64,000 nt of DNA from Ipomoea triloba (GCF_003576645.1 NC_044930.1:10054233-10118232); one strand, 5' to 3'. Counted from the first letter of the stretch, positions 21,101 to 31,904 are shown. The notes: generated from the sequence alone by a model not told the origin. Made by a program: numbers and translations.

Positions 21101-22796
21101 TTCAATCAAAATATGAACGGCATCTACATTGTATATTCTACAACACTCAACTCATTAATGAAAGGGAAAATTAAGTACACGTTTGTTTTCTTGCTTGAAC
21201 TGCAGTGTTGGGATCCCGTACAAGGAAGCAGTGGTCGATTTTTGTGATGAAGTCCATCCGCTTGCTCAGGTTGGAACAAACTCCACTTGAAACATTATAA
21301 TTCATCGATATACTTCTTTGAAAAGAGCCAGTAGAATTCTTCATCTAGTTTGCTTTAAGCTCGTAAATTGATTATTTAGACAGTGAGAACCTTAGTGAAA
21401 ATATAACTCAATGTTTCCTGTTTCACCATAAGTATAGTATTGGTTCTAAATTGAAGCGTTCTTTAAGATAGTAGAATTTCACAATACATCATGTTATGAT
21501 ATTCTTTAATCTGATTTTACATGGTTCAACAGTCCATAGGGGCTGTAAATACTATTGTCAGGAGGCCTAGCGACGGGAAGCTTATTGGCTATAACACAGA
21601 TTGTGAGGCTTCTATAACGGCAATTGAGGACGCTTTGACCCTGAAGGGTACGATTCTAAATCTTGTTAGACATGAAACATTATTTCTTTATTCTAACCAT
21701 GGAAAACATCATTGCTAAGTTGCGTATATAATTCAAGAATCATCCAAATGAGGATTAACCAGTTCATCGTTAACTCTTTCAGTTAATGGATGGACAAATG
21801 GATCAGCATTCCATTCTTCTCCACTCTCCGGAAAATTATTTGTCCTGGTTGGTGCCGGAGGTGCAGGAAGAGCGCTGGCATTTGGAGCAAAGACCAGGGG
21901 AGCTCGGATTATCATTTTTGACATTGACCTCAGTAATACCATCAGCATTCTACGATTTGTTGGAAAATTGTCTCGATTAGTGTCCATGTGCCACTAGAGG
22001 ACTTGTGATGATATTGCGGGATTGTCCCAACTTATGTGATCTTTCCTTTTGTGTATGTATATATAGGTAGAGCAAAGGCTCTTGCAGAGGCAGTCTCAGG
22101 TGAAGCTCAACCATTTGAAAACTTACCTTCTTTCCAACCCGACAGTGGTGCGATCCTTGCAAATGCAACGCCTATAGGAATGCATCCAAACACAGACCGC
22201 ATCCCTGTGGCAGAGGTTTTCCATCTACTACCATTCCTTATAGAGAACTCGCCATTTTCATTTGAATACCGAGACTAAACTATATACTCTCGTCTATAGG
22301 CAACGCTGAGGGATTACCGTGTTGTCTTTGACGCTGTCTACAACCCTCGCATGACCACTCTATTGAAAGCAGCCGAAGCTGCTGGAGCCATCACTGTTAG
22401 CGGAGTTGAAATGTTTCTCCGCCAGGCTATGGGCCAGTTCAATCTTTTCACCGGGGACAAAGGTAAATGAATCCTCCTTCTATGTTACGACCATTTCCGT
22501 TTTGTGACCCTAGCCTGCCAGCAAAGAACCACTGGGGGTAAATCAGCCTAAGTTGCCCATAGCTGACAACTGGCTCAAACCGAGAAGGCTAGGTTGAGTC
22601 TCGAACCTGAGACCTCACGGTTATCAAACCAACTGTCTAACCAATTCGACTGGAATTGCCCCCAGTGGCGTACCATTCTATATGTCCATTAGAGTTGAAA
22701 CCAGCATTCCATCCTTCTGATTAAAAACATGTCTATTTGTGCTTTTGTGCAGCACCTGAAGAGTTCATGCGGGAGATCATTATGGCTAAATTCTGA
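18113..22796 (+). CDS. DHQ dehydratase/shikimate dehydrogenase-family protein, probably NAD(H)/quinate type, 521 aa
   Basis: Ten exons join in frame: 18113-18327, 19994-20099, 20265-20483, 20682-21022, 21206-21269, 21533-21647, 21783-21932, 22067-22215, 22300-22462, 22753-22796. Residues 1-230 are the type I dehydroquinate dehydratase domain and about 238-521 the shikimate dehydrogenase domain. The plastid enzyme normally performs steps 3 and 4 of the shikimate pathway. Here the protein begins [18 protein letters not shown] with no transit peptide, so a cytosolic location is likely. The Schiff-base lysine is kept (ADIIKVV, K158), but the usual SSH histidine is tyrosine (SCY, Y131) and the usual SR arginine is glutamine (ISQ, Q196). 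In the dehydrogenase, K300 (IPYKEA) and D338 (YNTD) are kept. The usual SxTIPHK reads SVGIPYK (T to G296), and the NADP-binding NRT motif is DID (400-402). I infer loss of dehydratase activity and an NAD-dependent quinate/shikimate dehydrogenase. The family call is firm; the substrate is not. Confidence 0.95.
22545..22672 (-). repeat. tRNA-derived SINE-like insertion in the last intron
   Basis: Within intron 9 of the preceding gene. The minus strand has GGTTAGACAGTTGGTTTGAT and AGGTCTCAGGTTCGAGACTC (box B). Flanking CCACTGGGGG (about 22529) and CCCCCAGTGG (about 22659) form a perfect 10-bp inverted repeat, unusual for a SINE, so a composite or MITE origin is possible. Confidence 0.55.
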
Positions 22797-23387
22797 TTCT
22801 CAGAAAACATACATATTGTGTGGAAGGATTTAGTGAGACAAACCAATAAATATTGTGAAGAAGAGGTGAAGAAGAAAAGAAATTCTTGACCTGGAAACAA
22901 TTGAACGTATAATGAAAAGCTGGTTTGGTGATAGCATATAATAACTACAGCTCCTTACAATCACTTGACCAGTTTACAAAGTGTATACTGCTAAGTGCTT
23001 AGTAGTGATATTTATTTATATTTTTTTTAATGGGAGGAACCTGTGATTATTTGTAATTAATAAATTATTATATATAACTTATAAATGCAATTATTTTCCC
23101 ATGTCAAGTATTTTTACTTGAGAATGTAGATTCTATTTTAAAAAATTTTGAATCAACTTAAGGAGAGATCTCGATAGGGTGAAATCTACACAACACGAGG
23201 AATCCACCAAGGTTGGAAAATGCCCAAACATCCCATGCAGGGGGTGTCGAGTGCTAAAAGATCATGCTCTGTATCCCTCATCCCGCTCAACTTGAAAGAC
23301 CATATTTGTTAGAAAATTAGTAGTTTCTTCTTCTCCCTAAAGATTCTCCACAGAACATTTGGGCGACCACCCAGAGCCTATATATAT
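22797..23387 (+). other. 3' UTR and downstream intergenic DNA
   Basis: After the TGA at 22796, AATAAATATTG (about 22846) and AATAAATTATT (about 23057) are candidate polyadenylation signals. From about 23160 the base composition changes to more balanced repeat-like sequence with no recognisable coding. Confidence 0.45.
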
Positions 23388-23640
23388 ATACTGTTGCAAA
23401 AATCCCCGCCTAGGCTCTAGGCGCTCCTAGACCGAGGCGAATTGCTCCCTAGGCGTCAGCCTAGGTGGCCGACCGCCTACGAGGCCGCCTAGCGCCTAAC
23501 TCAGTCGACTGGGCCGAGTTAGCGGTCGAATTTGGCCGAGTTAACTCGCCCAACTCAGCAGAGTTAGCCGAGTTCACTCGAGCGAGTCGGCCTTGTTAAT
23601 TTTATTATTATATTTATATATATTTAAATTTATTTATTTA
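23388..23640. repeat. GC-rich element end (CTGTTGCAAAAATCCCCGCC)
   Basis: Starts ACTGTTGCAAAAATCCCCGC and continues with many CCTAGGC, GCCGAGTTA and ACTCG words. The same terminus, inverted (CCTAGGCGGCC then TTTTTGCAACAGTG), occurs near 12595-12635 inside the gypsy gag remnant. Such TTGCAAAAA...CCTAGGCG ends are common in plant hAT-like elements. The partner end is not seen here. Confidence 0.5.
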
Positions 23641-23657
23641 TATAAGTAAGAGAAGAA

Positions 23658-23661
<4 letters not shown>

Positions 23662-23705
<44 letters not shown>

Positions 23706-24150
23706 TTAAAGTGCATGTTATGGTTTGTATGCTTAAAGTGCGTCAGTGTTGAAACTTAAGGTGAGTGAACCTAAAGCTTAAAGTGCGTGATTTTCCTTCT
23801 TAAGGTGCGTGTTTTTCCATCTTAAGGTGCATGGTTTGTATGCTTAAAGTGCGTCAGTGTTGAAACTTAAGGTGAGTGAACCTAAAGCTTAAAGTGCGTG
23901 GTTTTCTTTCTTTAGGTGCGTTGTTTTCTTTCTTAGGGTGCATGATTGTATGCTTAAAGTGCGCAAGTTGTTGAAACTTAAGTCGCAATTTTAAAACCTT
24001 AAGTGCGTGCGTGGTTTTTTTTTTTCTTAAGGTGCATGATTTGTATACTTAAAGTGCGTGGTTTGTGTACTCAAAGTGCGTCGGCCTAAAACTTTAGGTA
24101 TGTGTGGTTTGTGACCACACAACCGCACGAGAACCCTCCCCCGCACCCTT

Positions 24151-24234
<84 letters not shown>
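23662..24234. repeat. (TA)n-bracketed minisatellite of CTTAAAGTGCGTGGTTT units
   Basis: Between a (TA)n at 23662-23704 and another at 24154-24234 lie about 12 imperfect units of roughly 30-40 bp built on CTTAAAGTGCGTGGTTTGTA, with variants such as CTTAAGGTGCATGATTTGTA. A larger about 115-bp period is visible (TGTTGAAACTTAAGGTGAGT at about 23747 and 23862). The right (TA)n runs into a gap. Units are contiguous and variable, with no spacers. Confidence 0.75.
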
Positions 24235-24891
24235 NNNNNNNNNNNNNNNNNNNNNNNNNNNNNNNNNNNNNNNNNNNNNNNNNNNNNNNNNNNNNNNNNN
24301 NNNNNNNNNNNNNNNNNNNNNNNNNNNNNNNNNNNNNNNNNNNNNNNNNNNNNNNNNNNNNNNNNNNNNNNNNNNNNNNNNNNNNNNNNNNNNNNNNNNN
24401 NNNNNNNNNNNNNNNNNNNNNNNNNNNNNNNNNNNNNNNNNNNNNNNNNNNNNNNNNNNNNNNNNNNNNNNNNNNNNNNNNNNNNNNNNNNNNNNNNNNN
24501 NNNNNNNNNNNNNNNNNNNNNNNNNNNNNNNNNNNNNNNNNNNNNNNNNNNNNNNNNNNNNNNNNNNNNNNNNNNNNNNNNNNNNNNNNNNNNNNNNNNN
24601 NNNNNNNNNNNNNNNNNNNNNNNNNNNNNNNNNNNNNNNNNNNNNNNNNNNNNNNNNNNNNNNNNNNNNNNNNNNNNNNNNNNNNNNNNNNNNNNNNNNN
24701 NNNNNNNNNNNNNNNNNNNNNNNNNNNNNNNNNNNNNNNNNNNNNNNNNNNNNNNNNNNNNNNNNNNNNNNNNNNNNNNNNNNNNNNNNNNNNNNNNNNN
24801 NNNNNNNNNNNNNNNNNNNNNNNNNNNNNNNNNNNNNNNNNNNNNNNNNNNNNNNNNNNNNNNNNNNNNNNNNNNNNNNNNNNNNNNNNNN
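24235..24891. other. Assembly gap (657 N)
   Basis: Run of N flanked on both sides by (TA)n. Reading frames that cross it are artefacts. Confidence 1.
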
Positions 24892-24916
24892 TATATATAT
24901 ATATATATATATATAT

Positions 24917-24946
<30 letters not shown>

Positions 24947-24947
<1 letters not shown>

Positions 24948-25055
24948 TGAAAATGACCCACTCATTTATAACTTCATTTCTCATCCATCAGATCTTGCAG
25001 ATTAATGATTTAGATAAGTCCATACGCCCTTATCTAAGTATAGGTCCTTATTTGA

Positions 25056-25102
<47 letters not shown>

Positions 25103-25913
25103 ACGAAAATAGGAATTTATAATCTTGCGAAAATAATCCCAACCAACATATATAAATATATAAACAAAGGGATTTAAATTTTAGAAAAATAATCTCACCG
25201 AGATGGAAAAGAAGAAAGCAAGGAAAAGGGATCCAAGTCGTGTGATACTTACACTTTCTTTAAAATTGATTCGCTACATCCCGAGGTGCTAGGAGTGTTG
25301 TAGCATCAGTCTCTCAAGATAAAATGGATCAACGATACTGTAGTTCGAACACTCGAACCATAGTATCGTTGGCAAAGAATGAACTAGAACAAAGGCTTGA
25401 CACATAAGCTATTTCAGAATGAGTGAGCAAAGAATTTGAGGAAGAAGAAGAAAAAGAGATTTCCGTTTCTACAAAAATCTGCCCAAACACAAGGCTATAT
25501 ATAGGGGACCAAATTAAATCTTAGCATTAATAGGCACAATATAATAAATCCGAATTAATAGTTGAATTATAACGTTTTGGTTATACTTTTATCACAATAA
25601 TATCAATGATTACGAAATTAATATATAAATTAACTTGTTTCAAAAATACTTGAATGATCAAAAAGTCTGTATACTAAATTACTCAGCACTTTAAAGTGCT
25701 TAATTAGCACCTTACTTGGTTCTTCATAGCACCTCACGTAAGGTGATATCAAATTAGCACCTTACAGTGCTAATAAACATTCTCACCGAAAAGTGAGAAA
25801 AATGCATTCTTAATCACTATTCAGCTGCAACCCCACGGCAAGGTGATTGCACTCTATCGCACCATAACATCTTACTTCTTTTGTATAAATTGGTAAAATT
25901 ATTTCATAAAATT
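24947..25913 (-). repeat. Possible LTR remnant, minus orientation
   Basis: A minus-strand TATA-like CCCCTATATATAGCC at about 25495-25510 is followed on that strand by a pyrimidine-rich leader (TCTTTTTCTTCTTCTTCC), as in plant LTR promoter/R regions. Upstream on the minus strand are repeated GCACTTTAAAGTGC and AAGGTGCTAA words (25690-25790). No TG...CA pair or target duplication was found, so this is tentative. Confidence 0.3.
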
Positions 25914-25918
25914 GACAT

Positions 25919-27725
25919 TGTTATAATAAATATAGTTATGTGGCCATTATTTGTGTAACCGTTGTAACGGTCACCATACTTAGTATTGTTATTATTACTT
26001 GTACATTATATATATTGGTGTTTTCCCACTTGTAAAGATACAATGATCATGAATAAGAATGCTCTCTCATCTTACCTCTATTCTCTGTTTATAGATTTCC
26101 TGCAAAACACCAATCACCGGTTAGGAGCTAAAGGCCAACGGGCACAACAAATATGGATTTATAATTCTCAAAATAATATTACAACATATTTGTTGTTGAA
26201 GTACAGAGGCTTTACTTAATAGTAAAGCAATTAACTAAGTAATTTTCTCCTCCAGGAAAATGTAAAAATCAAGATAATACCATTAGTACCTATTGAGAGG
26301 CTATTAATCATTATCTCAACATATGTTGGTGTTATAAACATCGTAAAGAGTTTAATGATATTAGCTCTAATAAAAATGAAATGAAAGGACTTGGTAAACC
26401 AAGTATTATCTCGACCTGCAGATCGAGTATTCCCTTGAAAGTTATATACATCAATCAGTCTATTTTTTTAGAAAGATTTCTTTAACGCATTTCATATTGA
26501 CTCATCACACTAACGGTTATATCTCTTGAAGAAGATAAGGAACCGTTTAGACTCAAAAATGATACTAAGGACACTTTAGGACCTGAAGTCCATTTCTTCA
26601 TTATTGGAACACTACGAAAGAACCAGAAGTTCCGTGATCATATTAGGACTAACATTGTCCATACAGTGAAATCACTTATAACTCCTAGTGCTCCAAATAT
26701 TATCTAGTAAACTTATGCAATAACCCACTAGTGTTTCTCATAGATCACTTGGTATTGACTCCTTTTTTTTCAAAACTAGTTATGTGTGTTATTCAACCCA
26801 CATAAGCTCCAGAAGAGTCACGAGAATCATTGTATAAAATATTAACTTATAGTAACAATCTTGAAGATTGTCATATCATCTTCTCTACGATCCCTTTGAA
26901 ACAGCTATTCTACTTTAAGCAATGTAGAAATCGAAGATTGTTATCTTCAGGGGGAGATATTGGACTACATTTACTTAAATCAATCCTGAAGATTGGGTGG
27001 GTCCTAAATGGACCAACAATTGTACTCTTTTTTCCCTTAACTAAGTTTTTCCCACCGAGTTTTCTTAAGTTAAGGTTTTTAACGAGGCAATCAGGAAGGT
27101 TGTTGTCTTCAGGGGGAGCAACAACATACACATAAATTATTGGTCTAGAAGACCACCAACTCTTACAAATCCTGAAGATTAAACGCAAAAAGTTATGGTT
27201 GTACTCTTTTCCTTAACTAAGTTTTGTCCCACTGGGTTTTATTAGTGTAAGGTTTTTAATGAGGCAACCAGGACAATATATATCATGTACTCTTTTCTTC
27301 AACTAGGTTTTTCCCACGTGGTTTTCCTAGTGAAGTTTTTAACAATGCATGAAAGTATTTGAATATACCATTCATATACATTATACTCTTTTTATGTCTA
27401 GGTTTTTCCCACAGGGTTTTCCTAGCAAATTTTTAAACCAGGCAAGATCGTGAACGGATAATGTCCAAGGGGGAGTGTTATAATAAATATAGTTATGTGG
27501 CCATTATTTGTGTAACCGTTGTAACGGTCACCATACTTAGTATTGTTATTATTACTTGTAATTATATATATTGGGGTTTTCCCACTTGTAAAGATACAAT
27601 GATCATGAATAAGAATGCTCTCTCATTCTTCTTGCCTCTATTCTCTGTTTATAGATTTCCTGCAAAACACCAATCACCGGTTAGGAGCTAAAGGCCAACG
27701 GGCACAACAAATCACTTTTCCAACA
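25919..27725 (+). mobile_element. Non-autonomous LTR retrotransposon, GACAT target duplication
   Basis: A 3' LTR at 27476-27725 begins TGTTATAATAAATATAG and ends TTTTCCAACA. The 5' LTR starts identically at 25919 and matches until about 26151, where its last 15 bp are replaced by internal sequence. GACAT flanks the whole element (25914-25918 and 27726-27730). A polypurine tract (AAGGGGGAG) sits immediately before the 3' LTR. The 1.3-kb interior has no intact gag or pol. It carries four or five copies of a GTTTTTCCCAC...GGTTTTCCTAG motif typical of the 3' end of Copia interiors, and AGGGGGAG repeats at 26950 and 27110. It must rely on a relative for mobility. Confidence 0.85.
27476..27725 (+). 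repeat. 3' LTR, 250 bp
   Basis: TG...CA termini. Compared with the 5' copy there are only a few differences (a one-base change and an indel near the TTATATATA motif, and CTTCTTGCCTC against TTACCTC), suggesting fairly recent insertion. ATATATATTGGGGTTTTCCC may contain the TATA motif. Confidence 0.85.
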
Positions 27726-27730
27726 GACAT

Positions 27731-28199
27731 TACGTAGTTTTAAGGCCCGTCAATTTTCGAATGACATTCGTGTACGCAAGTTGCGGGTGCATACGAATCG
27801 AGCCTTTCCAAATTCTACGTTCAATTTTTCAACTCAAATGGTCTTTTTTGAAAATTAATTTCTCATTCACACATTAACCGTTTTGAGCATACAATATATC
27901 AAATTTTTTGTCTCCGTTTTGAGCGTACAATATTTTAAGATATTGATATATTGTAAGCTCAAAACAGATAATGAGTGAATGAGAAATTGATTCTCAAAGT
28001 AGACTCATTTAAGTTGGGAAATGAAGGTGGAAAGCTTGAAACAACCACATTGTGTTCATAGTATTAGTAGTGTTGGTTTGAAAATCATTATGAATAGATA
28101 GTTTAATTTGTTGTTATTGGTTTGTAAATTTGTGTGTTGATTTGGTGGTTTTGAAAAATTCTGTACAGGTTTTTTAATAAATAAAATTAGGTATTTTCA
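27731..28199. other. Intergenic with an inverted repeat
   Basis: No gene. GAGCATACAATATATCAAA and GAGCGTACAATATTTTAAG near 27880-27940 are mirrored by GATATATTGTAAGCTCAAAA near 27955, forming a short imperfect foldback whose outer arms (GAAAATTAATTTCTCATTCA and TGAATGAGAAATTGATTCTC) also pair. Confidence 0.5.
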
Positions 28200-28482
28200 G
28201 AATTTAAATGAAATATTAAAAAAAAATATTCCGCGACACCCTATGCGGAGAGCGTGTCGTGGAAAGCTTTTATTTAAAAAAATAAAAAAGGATTTCTGCG
28301 TCACCCACAATGGGGTGGGTGTCGCGGAAAGCCATTATTAAAAAAAATATATACTTTCCGTGTCACCTTGTACGGTGATGCAAAAAGTTCATGCTTTTAG
28401 AGTTACCTTAATCCGCTACACCACTACAGGTTTAGCAGAAACTCATTTACAGGTGTAGCGGATTTGCTTATTTGTACTAGTG
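28200..28482. mobile_element. CACTA element end with subterminal repeats
   Basis: Ends CTTATTTGTACTAGTG, whose complement CACTAGTACAAATAAG is nearly the terminus of the element at 30681 (CACTACTACAAATAAG). Inward lie short repeats in alternating orientation (TTCCGCGACACCC, GTGTCGCGGAAAG, TCCGCTACACC, GGTGTAGCGGA), the usual CACTA subterminal pattern. The left partner end was not found. Confidence 0.6.
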
Positions 28483-29348
28483 ACTATATATACAAGAGTC
28501 TTTTAGAAAGATATTGAATTGTATAGCATAGAGGCTCTCTCTAGCCCGTAGGGGTGCAAATCAAATTTTAGATTGAGTTTAAAACAGACTTGACTTGTGT
28601 ACGCTGGTATCTTGCAAACTAAGTTATGCCAATTTTTCAAAAATATTTTTCAACATTTTTACCACTGACCGAGCAGTCACTACTCGGATTTGTGACCAAA
28701 CGAGCAGTTACCACTTGGCCTAGGTGACCGAATAGTCACAAGGCGAGTGACTACTCGGCCTTGTGACCGAAAGGTCACTGCTCGATTGTAACCTTTTGAT
28801 CTACTTTTCGGGTACTATTCGTGAGTACTGCTCGAAGGTACTGTTCGAATTACCGTTTTGGAGCATTAAATATGATGTTACGGAATTAATTTCATATTAA
28901 TTCTAATTTTAAATTTTAGAACTAATCTCCAGATTAATCCTGTTAAAGGTTACAATATGGTTTTTAAACCAGTTATTAATGCCATGTTAATTCCTATTAA
29001 TTCCTCATCTCCTATATAAAGCTTGGATGAGTAGGTGGATTTTTAACAACTCTAACACCCATGTTCTTGGCTTTTTGCCTTCTAGAAAACCACTGTTCAC
29101 TTTCCTCTAAAATTTTTGTGTTTATACCAGTGTTCTAGCTCGCCAGACTTATTGTTTGAGGGCTAAAATCGTAAGTCGCAATCCGTTTTGTCCTGAGAAA
29201 CCTTGGCTACAACGCTCATAGTACTTTTGAGGATAGCAAATAAAATTTTAAGTAAATAGTGTTTCGCTCTACTCGAACTAAACATCACCTTTCGTTTTGC
29301 TTGTGCTTGTATTTTTCTAGGAATAATCTCTTTGTAGAATTATTTTTA
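28483..29348 (+). repeat. Possible LTR or promoter-bearing repeat
   Basis: The region 28660-28850 repeats CGAGCAGTCACTACTCGG-like words in both orientations. A TATA-like CCTATATAAAGC at 29011 is followed by a leader and an AATAAAATTTT motif at 29238. This fits an LTR U3-R-U5 layout, but termini and target duplication could not be fixed. Confidence 0.35.
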
Positions 29349-29534
29349 GGACAATGTTACATGCCCTATATCTATCATTCACAAATTTGTCACTCCCTAA
29401 TATGATAAGTTTTAATAGGTTGAGATTTGGAAAAGAAAAAAATAAGGATAAAAAAGTAAACAAACCTATTTAAAACTTGTCACATGGAGTGACAAATTTG
29501 TAAGTGGTAGATGTTGGGGCTATTGACATTTTCC
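29349..29534. mobile_element. Foldback MITE, 186 bp, TTA target duplication
   Basis: The left arm starts GGACAATGTTACATGCCC and contains CACAAATTTGTCACTCC; the right arm contains GGAGTGACAAATTTG and ends CTATTGACATTTTCC. The roughly 70-bp arms pair almost fully. TTA on both sides (29346-29348 and 29535-29537) suits the PIF/Harbinger group. Confidence 0.8.
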
Positions 29535-29537
29535 TTA

Positions 29538-30680
29538 TTATATGTCTATTATCATTATTATTTCTTTATAAATTTATTATTATTATTAAATATTTATTTA
29601 ATCACGTACTATCGTGCAATATTTGACTATTTGACTTTTTTTTTTGTTATAAAATGAGAAATACAACACTCCACATTCCACATAACTTTTCAAACACGAC
29701 ATCCAAATTAAGAATAATATTACGCGTTGAGTGGATAGAAATGGCAAAGTCGTGCGATCCAAGTCTTTATAATTTGGTGCGTACGTATTGCCTAATATAT
29801 AACGATATTAATTGGGAGAAATTCCCTCGTGGATAAAGAGACGTGTCCACTTAATTAGCTTATGCATATGTGATGTTCTCTACCATCAATTCACCAAATA
29901 AATAAGGGATCTTACAAATCTATGATAATGTGGAAAAAAACATTAAAAAAGCAGAATTTTTTCAAATTGATGCATAATATGATCAAGGATGTTTAAAATG
30001 TTTTATCTAAATTGTTCAAAAAGTCATGTTACATGTCCTATAAAAATCACTATCATGGTACTATTTTATTAAATTTTTTTTTTATATTTGATTATTATAT
30101 GATTTTTTTTTTATTAATTCATGATGAGGTTATCGAATTCACCCATAGTGAATGGAAAAAATATTTTTAATTTTAAGATTGTCACATTAGAGAGTAAAAT
30201 TTACGTAGTAAAAAGTTGTGGGTAGAGATGTAATCGGATCAGCTCCTTCAAGTTTTAGGCTCGCCCTATCAGACTATCGGACGTATTGATTTGGGCTAAT
30301 CATTATTTTTTGTCGGGTTTAAAATTATTGGCACTAACCTTAAAATTTCGAGTTGTCGACCTTATTAGGTGAACTCGACTAAAACTTTTGGTATTTTTAA
30401 ATTAATATTTTAAACTTTCAAATTTAATAAACTTGTGCATTTACACTAATAAATATAAATTTATACACCATTCAATCAATCTAACCCTCCATTTCAAAAT
30501 CTAAATTTCTAATTAAAAATAATTAATATATTTACATTATAATATAATAAATTTTTATTTTTCATTATTTATTTTAATAAAAATATTTTATCTTGTAATA
30601 AATTTATTAAAATTTTATTTACAAATTTAATAAAAAAAATACTAAAGATAAACTTATATATAAACTCCATGTGTGTTTTG
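29538..30680. other. AT-rich intergenic DNA
   Basis: No gene recognised; the 60-codon frame at 29654 has no supporting features. A decayed repeat from 30230 to 30380 (GATGTAATCGGATCAGCTCC and TTTGTCGGGTTTAAAATTAT) resembles GC-richer MITE interiors. The remainder is low complexity. Confidence 0.5.
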
Positions 30681-31491
30681 CACTACTACAAATAAGACTT
30701 TTAACGTCGATTTTTTGACACTTTTAACGTCGGTTTTCTTTCAACTTCGTTCTTCTAGACGTAGTACATTAAAGGAACGACGTCGGATATCGAACCGACA
30801 TCGTAGCTATTTAAATAAATAAATAGATACGACGACGGGGCTGCTGCTGTAAGACGACGGGCTGTGGTAGTGGTGTGCGACGACGGCGTTAGTTATGTAG
30901 TGCGGTGGCGACGACGGGGAAGAGAACGATTGGCGGCGACTGGTTTTGTGTTTCCAAACAAGTAGGAGAAAGGTTTTCCAAACAAATTGGAAAATGGAGA
31001 CTAGCTATACGTCTGATATGATCTGTAATAAAAATTTAGATATGCGGCGTCGGTTGTCCCAAACAACTGACGCCATAGCATTTTTTTTTATAAATCCTAT
31101 ACGACGTCGATTAACAGCAAACCGACGTCGTATAGGGTTGAATTTTTTTTAATAAACCGACGTCGTATAGGTGTTTAACGTATTTTTTTTATTTACAAAA
31201 TATTCCAGCATCAAAGAACTGATGCCATAACAAAAATTAAAAAAAAAATTGACGGTTCTATACGACGTCGGTTAGACGTCTAACCGATGTTGTATAGATT
31301 AATAAATATTATTCAAAATTTTTTTATATTGTATGACGTCGGTTAGACATCTAACCGACGTCGTACAATAATTTAATATTAATTTTTGTATATGTTATAA
31401 CATCGGTTATTCGTAACATTTAAAAATTAAATTAATTTTTTTACTTCGATTTTGTATAGTTGCAACGTTGTATATATTTTCTATAGCAGTG
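30681..31491. mobile_element. Non-autonomous CACTA element, 811 bp
   Basis: Ends are CACTACTACAAATAAG and the inverse of CACTGCTATAGAAAA. The interior is filled with an ACGTCGGTT motif in both orientations, including near-palindromes such as GACGTCGGTTAGACGTCTAA at about 31265 and 31335 and CAAACCGACGTCGTATAGG at about 31118. Subterminal repeats of this type bind the transposase in CACTA elements. The 3-bp flanks (TTG and GTT) do not match. No coding sequence. Confidence 0.75.
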
Positions 31492-31904
31492 GTTTCATAT
31501 TACTTGTGAAACAAATTAAAGAATAGTTTTAAGTGATTCGAACTAGGGATTCCATATCACGATTAAAATTTTCAAATTTCAATTTAATTGTATTTATAAT
31601 TTTTTTTTTTTAAAAATCAAACTAGATATTTAAATTTATTTTCAAAATATGTGTTTTAAAACCACATTTTAAAATTAAAACAAAATTTAAATAGGTTAGT
31701 TCTTACAAAATTACGAGTAAGAATAAATTTAAAATTTAAAATTTTAATCATTATTATTAAATTTTTATATCAATATAAATTTAAAAAAAAAATTAATTTA
31801 AAGTTTATTTTAAATGATAGTATTTTAATGAGAGAGATCAAAACTAGTTAACACATTAGATCATGTTGATGTCCACATGACAGTATATACTATCTGGATG
31901 TGTT
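31492..31904. other. AT-rich intergenic DNA
   Basis: Low-complexity A/T sequence, nothing recognised. Confidence 0.5.

Noticed and set aside
23705..24150. CRISPR-like array
   Set aside because: Units are contiguous and variable with no regular spacers, and the DNA is plant nuclear; the minisatellite at 63636-64000 was rejected for the same reasons.
24102..25177. Long frames of Tyr-Ile repeats crossing a gap
   Set aside because: They consist of TA microsatellite translation plus unknown residues across N; the same applies at 43671-44450, 15780-16013 and 16851-17100.
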